This document shows, in pieces, positions 1-9,010 of a stretch of DNA of 27,419 nt (positions are counted from its first letter, which is position 1; each line of letters begins with the position of its first letter). The notes beneath the pieces are model-generated. The model searched no databases and had not been told where the DNA came from. It saw nothing but the letters and a program-made list of their open reading frames with translations. The DNA lies in assembly GCA_964624465.1 (NCBI GenBank), contig CAZUZD010000042.1:1-27419 (forward strand). Reading direction: 5' to 3'. This DNA comes from CAZUZD01 sp964624465. GTDB taxonomy: Bacteria > Planctomycetota > Planctomycetia > Isosphaerales > Isosphaeraceae. The translations under genes and the position numbers were made by a program.

Positions 1-33
1 GGCGAGGCCGCGTGACACAGCCCAACAGACAGT

Positions 34-53
34 CGGGTTCAGCGAGAAGTCTC
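34..53. repeat. Left copy of a 20-bp inverted repeat shared with the right window edge
   Basis: On the minus strand this reads gagacttctcgctgaacccg. The identical string occurs on the plus strand at 27367-27386, so the two copies are inverted. Allowing 2 mismatches the match extends by a further 7 bases (positions 54-60). Beyond the 20-mer, towards each window edge, the two flanks differ. This fits two ends of one kind of mobile element lying outside the window on both sides, but no transposase is visible to prove it. The repeat begins exactly where the surface-protein gene loses its repeat pattern. Confidence 0.65.
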
Positions 54-2972
54 GTAATTTGTTCCGCCCGAACCGTTGGCATTCCCGCCAGTCCCCAGGA
101 CCGTGACGCTGGCGCCGGTTCCGCCGCTGATCACACCCGCGCTATTGACCTGGACGCCATAGTTGCCGACGCGAGCTCCCGAACCGCCGCCGGTGCCCGT
201 CACCAGGACCGCTCCGATCCCACCGGACGTGAGGGTGGCACCCGAGACCTGCACCCCGACATGGCCGTTGCCCGAGGTGCCGACATCGCCGGTCCCGCCG
301 GTCCCGGTGACGGTCACCGACCCGTTACCACCCGAGGAGAGGATCCCGTTGCTCCCCAGCACCACGCCGTGCTGGTTGGACCCTGAGGAATTGAGTGGCC
401 CACACCCGGTGACCGACACGTTTCCACCGCCGGACGTCACGGTCGAGTTCCCCACCGTGGCGTTTCCGCCAGTGATCTGGACGCCATAATTCTGCTGGGC
501 CGAGAGGCCCCCTCCCTGCCCGCTCAGCGTGACCGCGGAGGTCGCCCCCCCCGCGGTGATGAGCGCACCACCCGCAACGCCGATCCCGTAGTTGCTCGAC
601 CCCGACCCGGCGCTGCCGCCGCCCGTGCCGTTGATGATCAGGTTGCCCGACCCACCGGTCGAGATCGTGGCACGCACATACGTGCTGTTGGAGGAGACCA
701 GTTGTGTGCCGTTGGCAAACACACCGTAGTTGCTGGCAGTCGTCCCGTTGCCAAAACCGCCACCCGTACCGTTGACGGTCAGGCTCGCGCTGCCACCCGT
801 GGTGAGCTGGCCGCCATTCGTCACGGCGACGCCGTAATTCGTGCTGCCCGATGCACCAGACCCGGCGGCACCGCCACCGCCGATGCCCGTCACGCTGACG
901 GCGCCACCGCCGGAGGAGATGCAGGAAAACGCCGCGGTGTTGGCGCTGGTGGTGTTTGCGGTGGTGATGCAGACGCCGGCGTTGCTGGACCCGGTGGCGC
1001 CCGGCGAACGGCCTCCTCCCTGGCCGAACACCGTCACCGTGCCGCTGCCGCCCGCGGTGATGTAGCCGCCCTGGTTCACGAAGACGCCGTGGTTGGTCGC
1101 GGAGGCACTGGCCACCGGAGAGTCGGCCGTGCCGCCGCCGCCGGTGCCGCGCACGTCGACATGGCCGCCACCGGACGTGATCGCGCCCGGCGCCTGGCCC
1201 GAGCCACCGGAATCCACGCTCACGCCGTGATTGGTGTTGCCGGTGCCGTTGTTGTTGCCGCCGTAGCCCCGCACCGTCACGTTGGCCGTGCTGCCGGCCG
1301 TGATGGTGCCGTTCGTGATGAGAGCGACTCCGTGATTGTTCATGGACGACCCGCTGCCACCGCCGGTGCCGGTGACCAGGACTGCACCGCCATTGGAGGT
1401 GATGAGCCCGCTGCTCGAGAGCAACACACCCCGGTTGGTGTTGCCCGAAACCGTCCCGCCGGAACCGCTCACCGACACGTTGCCGCTGCCCAGCGCCGAG
1501 ATCGTTCCGTTGGAGATGACAAAGACTCCTTCGTTGATAGACGCCGTGCCGCAGCCGCCGCCGGTGCCCACCACGGTGGTGGTACCCGTGCCGGTTCCGG
1601 CCGCGATCAGTCCGGTCGCTCCCTGCAGCACCACCCCGTGGTTGTAGCTGGAACAGGCCGTGGTGCAGCCCGTGCCGGTGACCGAGACCGAGCCGTTGGT
1701 GCCCGAGGTGATCTGGCCCTGGTTCAGATTCACGCCCATGCCGCAGGCGGTGTTCGCCTGGGCACCGCCGCCGGTGCCATTGACGGTGACCAGCCCGGCC
1801 CCGCCGGAGCTGATCGTGGCGTTGCTGCCGGCCAGAAACACGCCCATGGCGTACGCGTTATTGGCCGAGGTCTGGTTGGCCAGGCTGCCGCCATAGCCGG
1901 TCACGGTCACCGCGCCGTTGCCACCGGAAGTGATGAGACCGCCCTGCGTACCACTCAAAGTACCAGGGCCGCCGATCACCACGCCGGCGTTGACCATGCA
2001 GGCCCCGAAGCCGCTGAGGGTCGCGCAGGTGGAATTGGCGCCATAGCCGGTGATCGAGACGTTCGCCCCGTTGGAGCTGATCGTGCTCGTGTTGGCCCCA
2101 CCCGCGTTGAAGAGGAAGACTCCCTGGCCCTGGAGGGTGCCATCGACACCGTTGAAGCTCCGGCCAGTGATGCTCATCGTGCCGGTGGTGCCGCCGATGA
2201 TCCTGCCGCCGGTGTGGACCGAGACTCCCTTGTTCTGGTAGCTCGCGGCGGCCCCGATCCCGCCGTTGGCATTGATGGTGGTCAGGCCGGTGCCGGTCGT
2301 CTGGAGCGTGGCGTTGTTGATCGTGAGGCCCGACTCGCTGAACGAACCGCCCGACGGGGTGTTGACCGTGATCCCGACGTTGCCGTTGGCCAGCGTGAGG
2401 GTGGCGCCGCTGTTGAGCTTCACCGGCCCGTCGGCCGTGATCGCCAGGGCACTCGAACCCGTGAAGTTCGCCGTCACGTTGGTGTCAACCACCACCGCGC
2501 CCGACGTGTTGGCGCTGTTGTCCAGGGTGATATCGAAGTTGTCGCTGTACGTGCTGGCGGCGCCGGTGCCGAAGGAGACGCTGACCCCGCTGGCCGAGTC
2601 GGTGATGTTGACGGCGCTGAAGGCGGTCAGGTTCGCGGCGTTGAGCGTGGCCGTGCTGAACGTGAGCCCGCTGCCCGCCGTCCCCGTCCAGGTGTTGTTG
2701 GCACCCCCGCTCAGGACGAACTTGTACGCCGCCCCGCTCGATTCGGAGGTGATCGTGACCTTCTGGCTGGCCTGATCCAGGTTCAGGTTCAGCGTGGAGC
2801 CGACCAGGCTGAACGAGGTCAGCAGCTCGCGGGACTCGAGCTGCTGGAAGAACTCGCCGCGATTCAGGGCCTGGTGGCGGCGCCTGGCCAGGGCCCTCGC
2901 CTGGCGCCGAGCCGAGAACCACCCGCCAAGCTTCCCGTGGAACGCCATCCGAGGCTTGCCAGGATCAGACAT
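39..2972 (-). CDS. Large Gly/Thr/Ser/Asn-rich repeat surface protein, LEPR-XLL type, C-terminally truncated
   Basis: About 977 residues from the chosen ATG. Residues 1-44 are basic. LESRELL at 45-51 matches the LEPR-XLL-type motif found near the N-terminus of large planctomycete surface proteins. The rest is degenerate repeats of roughly 25-40 residues built on V-x-V-x-G-x-GGG, then NYGV or NHGV, then ITSGG, a pattern typical of extracellular beta-solenoid or adhesin-like proteins. About 31 N-X-S/T sequons are present, many as NGT. An upstream ATG at 3017 would start inside the 38-bp tandem repeat, so the ATG at 2972 (MSDPGK) is preferred. The last repeat runs into NY and then ETSR-stop, and those final codons lie in the 20-bp inverted repeat. 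The natural C-terminus is therefore probably lost. Export and surface location are inferred. Confidence 0.8.
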   Translation of the reverse strand: MSDPGKPRMAFHGKLGGWFSARRQARALARRRHQALNRGEFFQQLESRELLTSFSLVGSTLNLNLDQASQKVTITSESSGAAYKFVLSGGANNTWTGTAGSGLTFSTATLNAANLTAFSAVNITDSASGVSVSFGTGAASTYSDNFDITLDNSANTSGAVVVDTNVTANFTGSSALAITADGPVKLNSGATLTLANGNVGITVNTPSGGSFSESGLTINNATLQTTGTGLTTINANGGIGAAASYQNKGVSVHTGGRIIGGTTGTMSITGRSFNGVDGTLQGQGVFLFNAGGANTSTISSNGANVSITGYGANSTCATLSGFGACMVNAGVVIGGPGTLSGTQGGLITSGGNGAVTVTGYGGSLANQTSANNAYAMGVFLAGSNATISSGGAGLVTVNGTGGGAQANTACGMGVNLNQGQITSGTNGSVSVTGTGCTTACSSYNHGVVLQGATGLIAAGTGTGTTTVVGTGGGCGTASINEGVFVISNGTISALGSGNVSVSGSGGTVSGNTNRGVLLSSSGLITSNGGAVLVTGTGGGSGSSMNNHGVALITNGTITAGSTANVTVRGYGGNNNGTGNTNHGVSVDSGGSGQAPGAITSGGGHVDVRGTGGGGTADSPVASASATNHGVFVNQGGYITAGGSGTVTVFGQGGGRSPGATGSSNAGVCITTANTTSANTAAFSCISSGGGAVSVTGIGGGGAAGSGASGSTNYGVAVTNGGQLTTGGSASLTVNGTGGGFGNGTTASNYGVFANGTQLVSSNSTYVRATISTGGSGNLIINGTGGGSAGSGSSNYGIGVAGGALITAGGATSAVTLSGQGGGLSAQQNYGVQITGGNATVGNSTVTSGGGNVSVTGCGPLNSSGSNQHGVVLGSNGILSSGGNGSVTVTGTGGTGDVGTSGNGHVGVQVSGATLTSGGIGAVLVTGTGGGSGARVGNYGVQVNSAGVISGGTGASVTVLGTGGNANGSGGTNYETSR

Positions 2973-3002
2973 CGAATGCGGTCTCTCGGGAGAGTTTTTG
3001 GG

Positions 3003-3148
3003 CGATCGACCGGTCATGGTCGATGGAGTGCGGTCGGGATCGATCGACCGGTCGTGGTCGATGGAGTGCGGTCAGGATCGATCGACCGGTCGTGGTCGAT
3101 GGAGTGCGGTCAGGATCGAACGACCGGTCGTGGTCGATGGAGTGCAGT
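3003..3148. repeat. 38-bp tandem repeat, about 3.8 copies, with internal palindrome
   Basis: Units start at 3003, 3041, 3079 and 3117. Three are complete and the fourth diverges after about 32 bases. Units differ at only one or two positions. Each contains the perfect palindrome cgaccggtcg and the nested inverted pair atcgacc / ggtcgat, so each can form a hairpin or bind a dimeric protein. The array lies 30 bp upstream of the surface-protein start codon, in the divergent region shared with the glycosyltransferase. Possible roles are a multi-operator, a leader-RNA hairpin series, or a neutral minisatellite. Confidence 0.85.
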
Positions 3149-3768
3149 TTTGGCTGACGAACATGCGGTCGGAACCCATCGCATGTCAAGACGGTGTGTG
3201 GTTTTTGCTGGTTTTTGGGGTAGCAAATCGATCACAGAGAAGGCGGTGAGGATTGGTGATTCTCATGCGATCGATCTGTCCAAGGACACCGCTGTCGGCA
3301 AGTTGCCCGCCGTGCCGCGGCCTTCGAGTGTGAGGGTGGTCGGCTGTCGGTGGTCAGGCCGGCCGAGAGCCTCTTGAACGTGGTGCTGAACGCCCCAACG
3401 GCGGCGTCGGGCCCGATGCTGGGGGGCCCAGGCCGGACTGGGAACAGGGGTCGATCCGGCCGTCAACGTCGAACCGAGGAGCTCGCGGTGCCCCTATTGG
3501 GTGACATTGCCATCCGGCCCGGGAAGGGGAAAACCGGAGCCACGAAATTCCGAGAAGATGCTCCCGGGAATGGACGCAATACGATGCAGAACCTGAGCTT
3601 GAGGAATCTTATTCTCTCGGTGTCGAATCGCTGGTCCTTGGTTTGTGTCATTCTTCAGGGCTTCCCCGGACCGCTGTGGGTCTCGCCTGGGTTTCGGGTT
3701 AGGATTGGACCTCGGGACGCCGTGGTCCCCCTGCCTCCGATCTCACCGTCTGAGACGAGCCGACCTGC
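3149..3768. other. Intergenic region upstream of the glycosyltransferase
   Basis: About 620 bp between the tandem repeat and the glycosyltransferase start. Open frames here have no recognisable protein features and look like high-GC chance frames. Promoters for both divergent genes must lie in or near this stretch or the repeat array, but I see no clear -35/-10 pair. Confidence 0.5.
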
Positions 3769-5619
3769 ATGAGCCCCGAAGACCCTGCCGCCACCACCGA
3801 GTTCCCGACGTGTGCGGCTCAGCCCCAGCCCGCAGCGGTCCAGACCGCCCCGTCGGCCGATCCCGAGAGGCCGCTCCGCGAGCTCCTGGCGGCCTACGCC
3901 GCACGCGCCACGGAGCCGGCGAACCTGGCGTTCCTCCGGGTGCTCCAGTCGCTCAACGACCTGAACGTGCTGGGCTGCGAGGCCGTCGAGAAGACCCGGC
4001 TGGGCCGGACCCTATCGACGGCGCTCGCGATCTTCGTCCAGCCCGATTTCGAGATCCTGGAGCCGCTGGCGTTCCCGGTGCTGGTCTACAACGCCATGAT
4101 CGGCAACATCATGGCCGGCTGCCTCCAGACCACCACCGACTCCCTGCTCATCCAGGTGCAGGGGCAGCCGCAAGAACTCTACAAGACGATGGTCCTGTAC
4201 TCGGCCCGCAACGAGACCCAGGTCGATGTGGGGCAGTTGCTCGGGATCAACCCCGACCTGACCAGCAAGTGGCTGTACCAGACCTGGAAGGTGGTCTTCA
4301 GCGGCAACTGCAACGAGAAGGTCACGCGCAATCTGTCGCGGTTTTTGTCGCAGATGGACCACCGGGTGCAGCCCGCGCTCGACATCCAGGAGCTGTACTT
4401 CGGCTGCACCTATCTCGGGATCCCGGAGGAGCGGCGGGCGAAGGAGCTGATCAACCAGTCGATCCGCAAATGGCTGCCGGTCGAGATCCGGAACACGCCG
4501 AACCCCCGCAAGATCGCGGTCTTCAGCGAGTACTGGTCGAAGGGCCACAGCGTCCACCGCACGCTCTGGAAGTACATCGAGGCTCTCAAGGCCGACCACG
4601 AGCTGACGCTGCTCCACAGCATCCGCGACGCCCGGGAACTGGACACCACGCTGTTCGACCATGTCCAGCAGGTCCCGTTCGAGGACAGCCGGCTGAACGC
4701 CTCGATCCTCAACCCGAACGACTTCGCCGCGGTGGTCTTCCCCGACATCGGCATGACGTTGCCGTCGATCCTGATGGCCAACCTGCGGATCGCGCCCGTG
4801 CAGCTGATGATGACCGGCCATCCGGTGAGCACCTTCGGCTCGCAGATTGACTACTTCATCAGCGGCCAGGAGGTGGACCTCCCAATCATCGCGCAGCAGA
4901 ACTACTCCGAACGCCTGGTGCTGCTGCCCGGATTCGGCGCCGTCCACGAGGAACCGACCTACGAGATCCAGGGCCGGACCAAGCAGGATTCCGAGATCCT
5001 GATCAACTGCTCGTGGTATGGCCAGAAGATCCACTGGCGGTGCCTGGAAACCGTGAACCAGGCGCTCAAGGAATGCAAGCACCGGGTCAAGCTCCGGATC
5101 TTCGCCGGCAACGCGCCGATCCTGCACAAGGGGTATGCCGCGTTCATCAACGACGTGTCCCGGCAGATGACCAGCTGCTGGGTCGAGCTGGTGCCCCACC
5201 TCCCCTACGGTCAGTACATGGCGATGATGGAGGAGGGGGATTTCGCGATCGACGTGTTCCCCTACGCCGGCTCCAACACCGTGTCCGACAACCTGCACCT
5301 GCGCAAGCCGACCCTGGTCCGCGAGGGGTATCGCTGGTTCAACCGCATCGGGCCGGCCATGCTGCGTTCGGCCGGCGTGCCCGACCTGATCGCCACGACC
5401 GACGATGAGTACGCGCGCAAGCTGATCCGGCTGGTGGACGACCCCGACCATCGCGCCGAGCAAGCGCAGAAGCTGCAGGCCGCCGACCTCACCAACACGG
5501 TGTACCGCCACAAGGGGGCCCGCGAGTTCGCGCAGTTCGTGCGCGATGCGATCGCCGGCCACCGCTACGGCCGCGGCACCGAGCCGATCGTGCTCCGGGA
5601 GGAACCCGCCGGCGCCTGA
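3769..5619 (+). CDS. GT41-family HMW1C-like glycosyltransferase
   Basis: 616 residues, almost the length of Haemophilus/Actinobacillus HMW1C-type N-glucosyltransferases (about 620). Layout: an all-helical N-terminal region (about 30-230), then a GT-B fold beginning with the strand RKIAVFSEYWSKGHSVHR. In the C-terminal half, GHPVSTFGSQIDY matches the HP-T-IDY segment of HMW1C. WYGQKIH carries a lysine where the donor-binding lysine is expected. The stretch HLPYGQYMAMMEEGDFAIDVFPYAGSNTVSD, given here only as motif landmarks HLPYGQY, DVFPY and SNTVSD, parallels the HMW1C donor-site region, including the aspartate after the Asn/Thr loop. No signal peptide is seen, so it is probably cytoplasmic. 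Known relatives transfer glucose from UDP-glucose to Asn in N-X-S/T. The divergent neighbour is rich in such sequons. The specific donor and substrate are inference. The start is the first ATG after an in-frame stop, with a weak ribosome site. Confidence 0.85.
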   Translation: MSPEDPAATTEFPTCAAQPQPAAVQTAPSADPERPLRELLAAYAARATEPANLAFLRVLQSLNDLNVLGCEAVEKTRLGRTLSTALAIFVQPDFEILEPLAFPVLVYNAMIGNIMAGCLQTTTDSLLIQVQGQPQELYKTMVLYSARNETQVDVGQLLGINPDLTSKWLYQTWKVVFSGNCNEKVTRNLSRFLSQMDHRVQPALDIQELYFGCTYLGIPEERRAKELINQSIRKWLPVEIRNTPNPRKIAVFSEYWSKGHSVHRTLWKYIEALKADHELTLLHSIRDARELDTTLFDHVQQVPFEDSRLNASILNPNDFAAVVFPDIGMTLPSILMANLRIAPVQLMMTGHPVSTFGSQIDYFISGQEVDLPIIAQQNYSERLVLLPGFGAVHEEPTYEIQGRTKQDSEILINCSWYGQKIHWRCLETVNQALKECKHRVKLRIFAGNAPILHKGYAAFINDVSRQMTSCWVELVPHLPYGQYMAMMEEGDFAIDVFPYAGSNTVSDNLHLRKPTLVREGYRWFNRIGPAMLRSAGVPDLIATTDDEYARKLIRLVDDPDHRAEQAQKLQAADLTNTVYRHKGAREFAQFVRDAIAGHRYGRGTEPIVLREEPAGA

Positions 5620-5659
5620 ACCACCGGCCCCCGGCCCCGACCCATCGCCGGCGCCGCGC

Positions 5660-7042
5660 TCAGACCGTCAGGTGGCCGAGCCGGCCGGTGCTGTCGCCGA
5701 AGCGCTCGGCGGGCACCTCCAGGCGGTCGAGCAGCTCGAGCACCAGGTTCATGAACGGCGTCCGGCGCCCGCAGCGCACGTGGCGCCCGGGATCGATCGT
5801 GCCGTTGCCGCGGCCGGCCAGCAGGATCGCCAGGTCGTCGTGGTTGTGCAGGGCCCCGTCGCCGTTGCCGTTGCCCAGCAGCACCATCGCGTGGTCGAGC
5901 AGCGTGCCGTCCCCCTCGCGCACCGATCGCATTCGCTCCAGCAGGTAAGCGAACTGCTCGACCATGTAGCGGTCGATCCGGCCCACCTTCTCGATCTTCT
6001 CGGGGTCGTTGGCGTGGTGGGTCAGGCCGTGGTGCTCGTCGCCGATGCCGATCTCGCGATAGACCCGGCGACTCTGCTCGACCCCGAGCGCGAACGTGCC
6101 GATGCGGGTCACGTCCATCTGCAGGGCCAGCACCAGCAGGTCGGCCATGATCCGGAAGTGCTCGCGGAACGTCTCGGGCACCCGCGCCGGGCGGGCCAGG
6201 CCGCCGGCGGCCAGCGCCGGCACGTCGAGCGGCGGCTGGTCGAGCCGGCGCTCGACCTCGCGGATCGAGGTCAGGTATTCGTCCATCCGGCGGCGGTCGG
6301 CGGTGCCGAGCTGCTGGTTCAGGCCGCCGAGGCTCTCGCCCACGAAGTCGAGGATGCTCCGGTTGTAGGTCTCGGTCTGATCGCGCTTCTCGGCGTCGGC
6401 GTCGGTGGCGGCGCGGCCGCCGAAGAGCCGATCGAAGACCGAGCGCGGGTTCACCTCCTTGATCGCCGGGGTCGTCTCCGAGCGCCAGGAGAGGTTGTTC
6501 GAGTAGATGCAGGCATAGCCGGGGTCGCAGGCGCCCTCGAGCTTGCCGTAGTCGAGGCCCAGCTCCAGCGAGGGGAACCGGGTGTGGTGCCCGAGGTGCT
6601 GCGCCGCGTACTGGTCGGCCGAGATCCCGATGCGGATGTTGCTCCCCTCGGTCTTGTGCGCCTGCACGCCGGTGAGGAACGAGGCCATGGCGCGGGCATG
6701 GTCGCCCACGCCGTCGCCGTTGGGCTTGGCCTTGTCGAGGCTCAGGTTGCTGAGCACCAGCACCTCGTCGCGGAGCGCCTGCAGCGGCTCCAGCGACCGC
6801 GAGAGCTCGAAGTGTGCCCCCTCCTGGCCGGGCACCCAGTACGGCGTGTGCACGCCGTTGGGCAGGTAGCAGACGACCAGCCGGTTCGGGAACCCGGTCT
6901 GGCCGGGGGCCCGGTCCTGGGCCGCCCGCAGCGCGGCCAGGGCCGCCTTGCCGGGGGTCATCGCCTCCAGGTACGGCAGGCCGATCAGGACGCCGGCACC
7001 CCGCAGCAGGGTGCGTCGAGACACGCGGGAGGGACGGCTCAT
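5660..7042 (-). CDS. DUF1552 family Tat-exported protein
   Basis: About 460 residues. The N-terminus has a twin-arginine signal (SRRTLLRG followed by a hydrophobic stretch), so it is probably exported folded. The body has typical DUF1552 features: LVVCYLPNGVHTPYW near the start, a central PSLELGLDYG segment, and GDEHHGLTHHANDPEK and LLGNGNGDGALHNHDDL towards the end. The family is sulfatase/alkaline-phosphatase-like, but its substrate is not established. Its ATG overlaps the stop of the upstream cytochrome gene by 4 bases (ATGA), so the two are translationally coupled. This pairing is standard in planctomycetes. It converges on the glycosyltransferase, leaving only 40 bp between the two stop codons, with no obvious terminator hairpin. 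Confidence 0.93.
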   Translation of the reverse strand: MSRPSRVSRRTLLRGAGVLIGLPYLEAMTPGKAALAALRAAQDRAPGQTGFPNRLVVCYLPNGVHTPYWVPGQEGAHFELSRSLEPLQALRDEVLVLSNLSLDKAKPNGDGVGDHARAMASFLTGVQAHKTEGSNIRIGISADQYAAQHLGHHTRFPSLELGLDYGKLEGACDPGYACIYSNNLSWRSETTPAIKEVNPRSVFDRLFGGRAATDADAEKRDQTETYNRSILDFVGESLGGLNQQLGTADRRRMDEYLTSIREVERRLDQPPLDVPALAAGGLARPARVPETFREHFRIMADLLVLALQMDVTRIGTFALGVEQSRRVYREIGIGDEHHGLTHHANDPEKIEKVGRIDRYMVEQFAYLLERMRSVREGDGTLLDHAMVLLGNGNGDGALHNHDDLAILLAGRGNGTIDPGRHVRCGRRTPFMNLVLELLDRLEVPAERFGDSTGRLGHLTV

Positions 7043-8997
7043 CGGTCGGCGGCTCCCCGGCCACGCCGGTACTGGAACGGGTCGCTCTGGACGAGGGCGC
7101 GCATCAGGGCGCCGAAGGTGTCGCCCTCGGCCACGGTGGCGGCGGTGATCGCGTCGAGGGCGCAGCGGTCGTCGTAGGTCAGGCCGCGGCCCAGGGCGTA
7201 GAGGAACAGCTTCTCGGCCAGCCCGCGGCGGAACTCCGGCAGGTGCTCCACCAGCAGGGCGCGGAACTCGGCCGGGCCGGCGAACGACCGGCCGCCGACC
7301 AGCGTGCCCGAGGCGTCGATCGGGTCCGGGCCGTCGTGCGTGCGCCAGCGGCCCACCGCGTCGAAGTTCTCGAGCGCAAAGCCGAGCGGGTCCATGCGCT
7401 CGTGGCAGCTCACGCAGTTCACGTCGGCGCGATGCTTGGCCATGATCTCGCGGAGGGTGCCGGTGAGCTGCTGGCCGTCCCCCTCGATCGTGGGCACATC
7501 GGGCGGCGGCGGGGGCGGCGGCGTGTTGTACAGGTTCTCCAGGATCCACTTGCCCCGGTTCACCGGCGAGGTCCGCGTCGGCTTGGCCGTGGCCGTGAGG
7601 ATGCTCGCCTGGGTCAAGAGCCCCCCGCGCCGGCTCTCGGGCGTCAGGGCCACCCGCCGGAACTCGTCCCCTTCGACGCCCGCGATCCCGTAGTGCCGGG
7701 CCAGTGTGCCGTCGAGGAACGTGAAGTCGGCGTCGAGGAAGGAGCGCAGGGGCAGGTCCTCGCGCACGACCGCCTCGAAGAACAGCTCCGTCTCCCGCTT
7801 CATGGCCCGGCGCAGCTCGGGAGAAAAGTCGGGGAACAGCGCCGGGTCGCGGCTCAGGGTCTCGAGGCTGCGGATCTCGAGCCACTGACCGGCGAAGCTC
7901 TCGGTCAGGCCGCGCGCCTTCGGGTCGGCGAGCATGCGGCGCACCTGGGCCGCCAGGTTGCTGCGGAGCGCCCCCGAGCGCGCCAGCCGGAACAGCTCGG
8001 CGTCGGGCATGCTGCTCCACAGGAAGTACGAGAGCCGGCTGGCCAGGGCGAACTCGTCGAGCGGCACCCGGTCGCGATCGCCCGAGGGGCCCTCGGGCGG
8101 TCGCTCGATGCGGAACAGGAACTCGGGCGACATCATCGCCGCCCGCATCGGCAGCATGGTCGCCTTGTCGAACGACTCGCCGTCGTGCGTGAACGACAGC
8201 GCCGCGAACCGCATCAGCCGATCGACCTCCGCCGGCGTGACCGGCCGGCGGTAGGCCCTGGCGGCGAAGGCCGCGATGACCGGCCGGACCTTCGCCTGGC
8301 GATTGGCGAAGTTCTCGCGGAGCAAGGCCCCGGCGATCGTGAGCCGGCCCCGCGCCGCCCGATTCCGGAACGCCTGGGCGAGCGCCTCATCCACCGCCTG
8401 CAGGTAGAGCTCGACCAGGTTGGGCGAGAGGGTCAGCACGTCGCCGTTGTTGTCGAACCCGTACGCCCGGTCGTCGGCGGGGAAGTCGACCGCCGGCTCA
8501 TAGTCGGGCAGGTAGAGCAGGTCCCGCACCGTGTTGCGGAACTCCGTCCGGTTCAGCCGGCGGACCGTGACCTGCCCCGGATCCGCGGGCCGGTCGCAAT
8601 CGCGGCCCATCAGGTCGCGGTCGATCCAGGTCAGCAGCGCGGTCGACTCGGCGTGGTCCGGCCTGGGCTTCTGGCCTGGTGGCATCTCGCCATCGCGGAC
8701 CGCGTCCGCCACCCGGGGCCAGAAGCCGCGATCCTCGGCGTGCTTCCGATCCACGGCCGCCCGGTCCGGGAACTCGAGGCTCAGATCCGCCTTCGGCGCC
8801 TCGCCGCCGTGGCACCCCACGCAGTACCGCTCGAGCACCGGCGCCACCTGCCGCTCGAAGTCGATGCCCGCGTCCAGCCGGCCCTCGACCCGCGGCACCG
8901 CCTGCGCCCGTGCCGGCATGGCCGTCGGCCCCGCACCGACGACCGCGCCGGCCAGCATCAGCAGCCCGGCACCAGGCCAGGGACGGCACCAGGGCAT
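7039..8997 (-). CDS. DUF1587/DUF1592/DUF1588/DUF1585 cytochrome-type protein (planctomycete PSCyt-like)
   Basis: 652 residues. It begins with a Sec signal peptide (hydrophobic 10-24, cleavage near ARA-QA). A c-type haem motif CVGCH lies at residues 59-63 and a second, CVSCH, about residue 525. Between them are the usual family blocks: RLNRTEFRNTVRDLL (DUF1587), AYRRPVTPAEVDRL (DUF1595), LASRLSYFLWSSMPD (DUF1592) and RGGLLTQASILT with TSPVNRGKWILENL (DUF1588). The C-terminus has the DUF1585 pattern ALGRGLTYDDRC. Such proteins are periplasmic and thought to handle electrons in polymer degradation, with function unproven. The start at 8997 is fixed by the signal peptide and by GAGGAA 7 bases upstream. 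The longer open frame to 9438 crosses the tRNA fragment and is not coding. It is the first gene of the two-gene operon. Confidence 0.93.
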   Translation of the reverse strand: MPWCRPWPGAGLLMLAGAVVGAGPTAMPARAQAVPRVEGRLDAGIDFERQVAPVLERYCVGCHGGEAPKADLSLEFPDRAAVDRKHAEDRGFWPRVADAVRDGEMPPGQKPRPDHAESTALLTWIDRDLMGRDCDRPADPGQVTVRRLNRTEFRNTVRDLLYLPDYEPAVDFPADDRAYGFDNNGDVLTLSPNLVELYLQAVDEALAQAFRNRAARGRLTIAGALLRENFANRQAKVRPVIAAFAARAYRRPVTPAEVDRLMRFAALSFTHDGESFDKATMLPMRAAMMSPEFLFRIERPPEGPSGDRDRVPLDEFALASRLSYFLWSSMPDAELFRLARSGALRSNLAAQVRRMLADPKARGLTESFAGQWLEIRSLETLSRDPALFPDFSPELRRAMKRETELFFEAVVREDLPLRSFLDADFTFLDGTLARHYGIAGVEGDEFRRVALTPESRRGGLLTQASILTATAKPTRTSPVNRGKWILENLYNTPPPPPPPDVPTIEGDGQQLTGTLREIMAKHRADVNCVSCHERMDPLGFALENFDAVGRWRTHDGPDPIDASGTLVGGRSFAGPAEFRALLVEHLPEFRRGLAEKLFLYALGRGLTYDDRCALDAITAATVAEGDTFGALMRALVQSDPFQYRRGRGAADR

Positions 8998-9004
8998 GAC
9001 CGAG

Positions 9005-9010
9005 TTCCTC
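9005..9010 (-). promoter_or_regulatory. Ribosome binding site of the cytochrome gene
   Basis: GAGGAA on the minus strand, 7 bases before the ATG at 8997. It decides this start over upstream in-frame ATGs, and the signal peptide immediately follows it. Confidence 0.75.

Noticed and set aside
3003..3148. CRISPR array
   Set aside because: The copies are directly adjacent with no spacers, and no cas genes are present.
702..3377. Long plus-strand frame of 891 codons opposite the surface-protein gene
   Set aside because: Its Ala/Arg/Gly/Asp-rich product is the antisense reading of a high-GC repeat gene and has no domain pattern.
4012..5562. Minus-strand frame of 516 codons opposite the glycosyltransferase
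   Set aside because: No family pattern, while the plus strand has clear GT41 motifs throughout.
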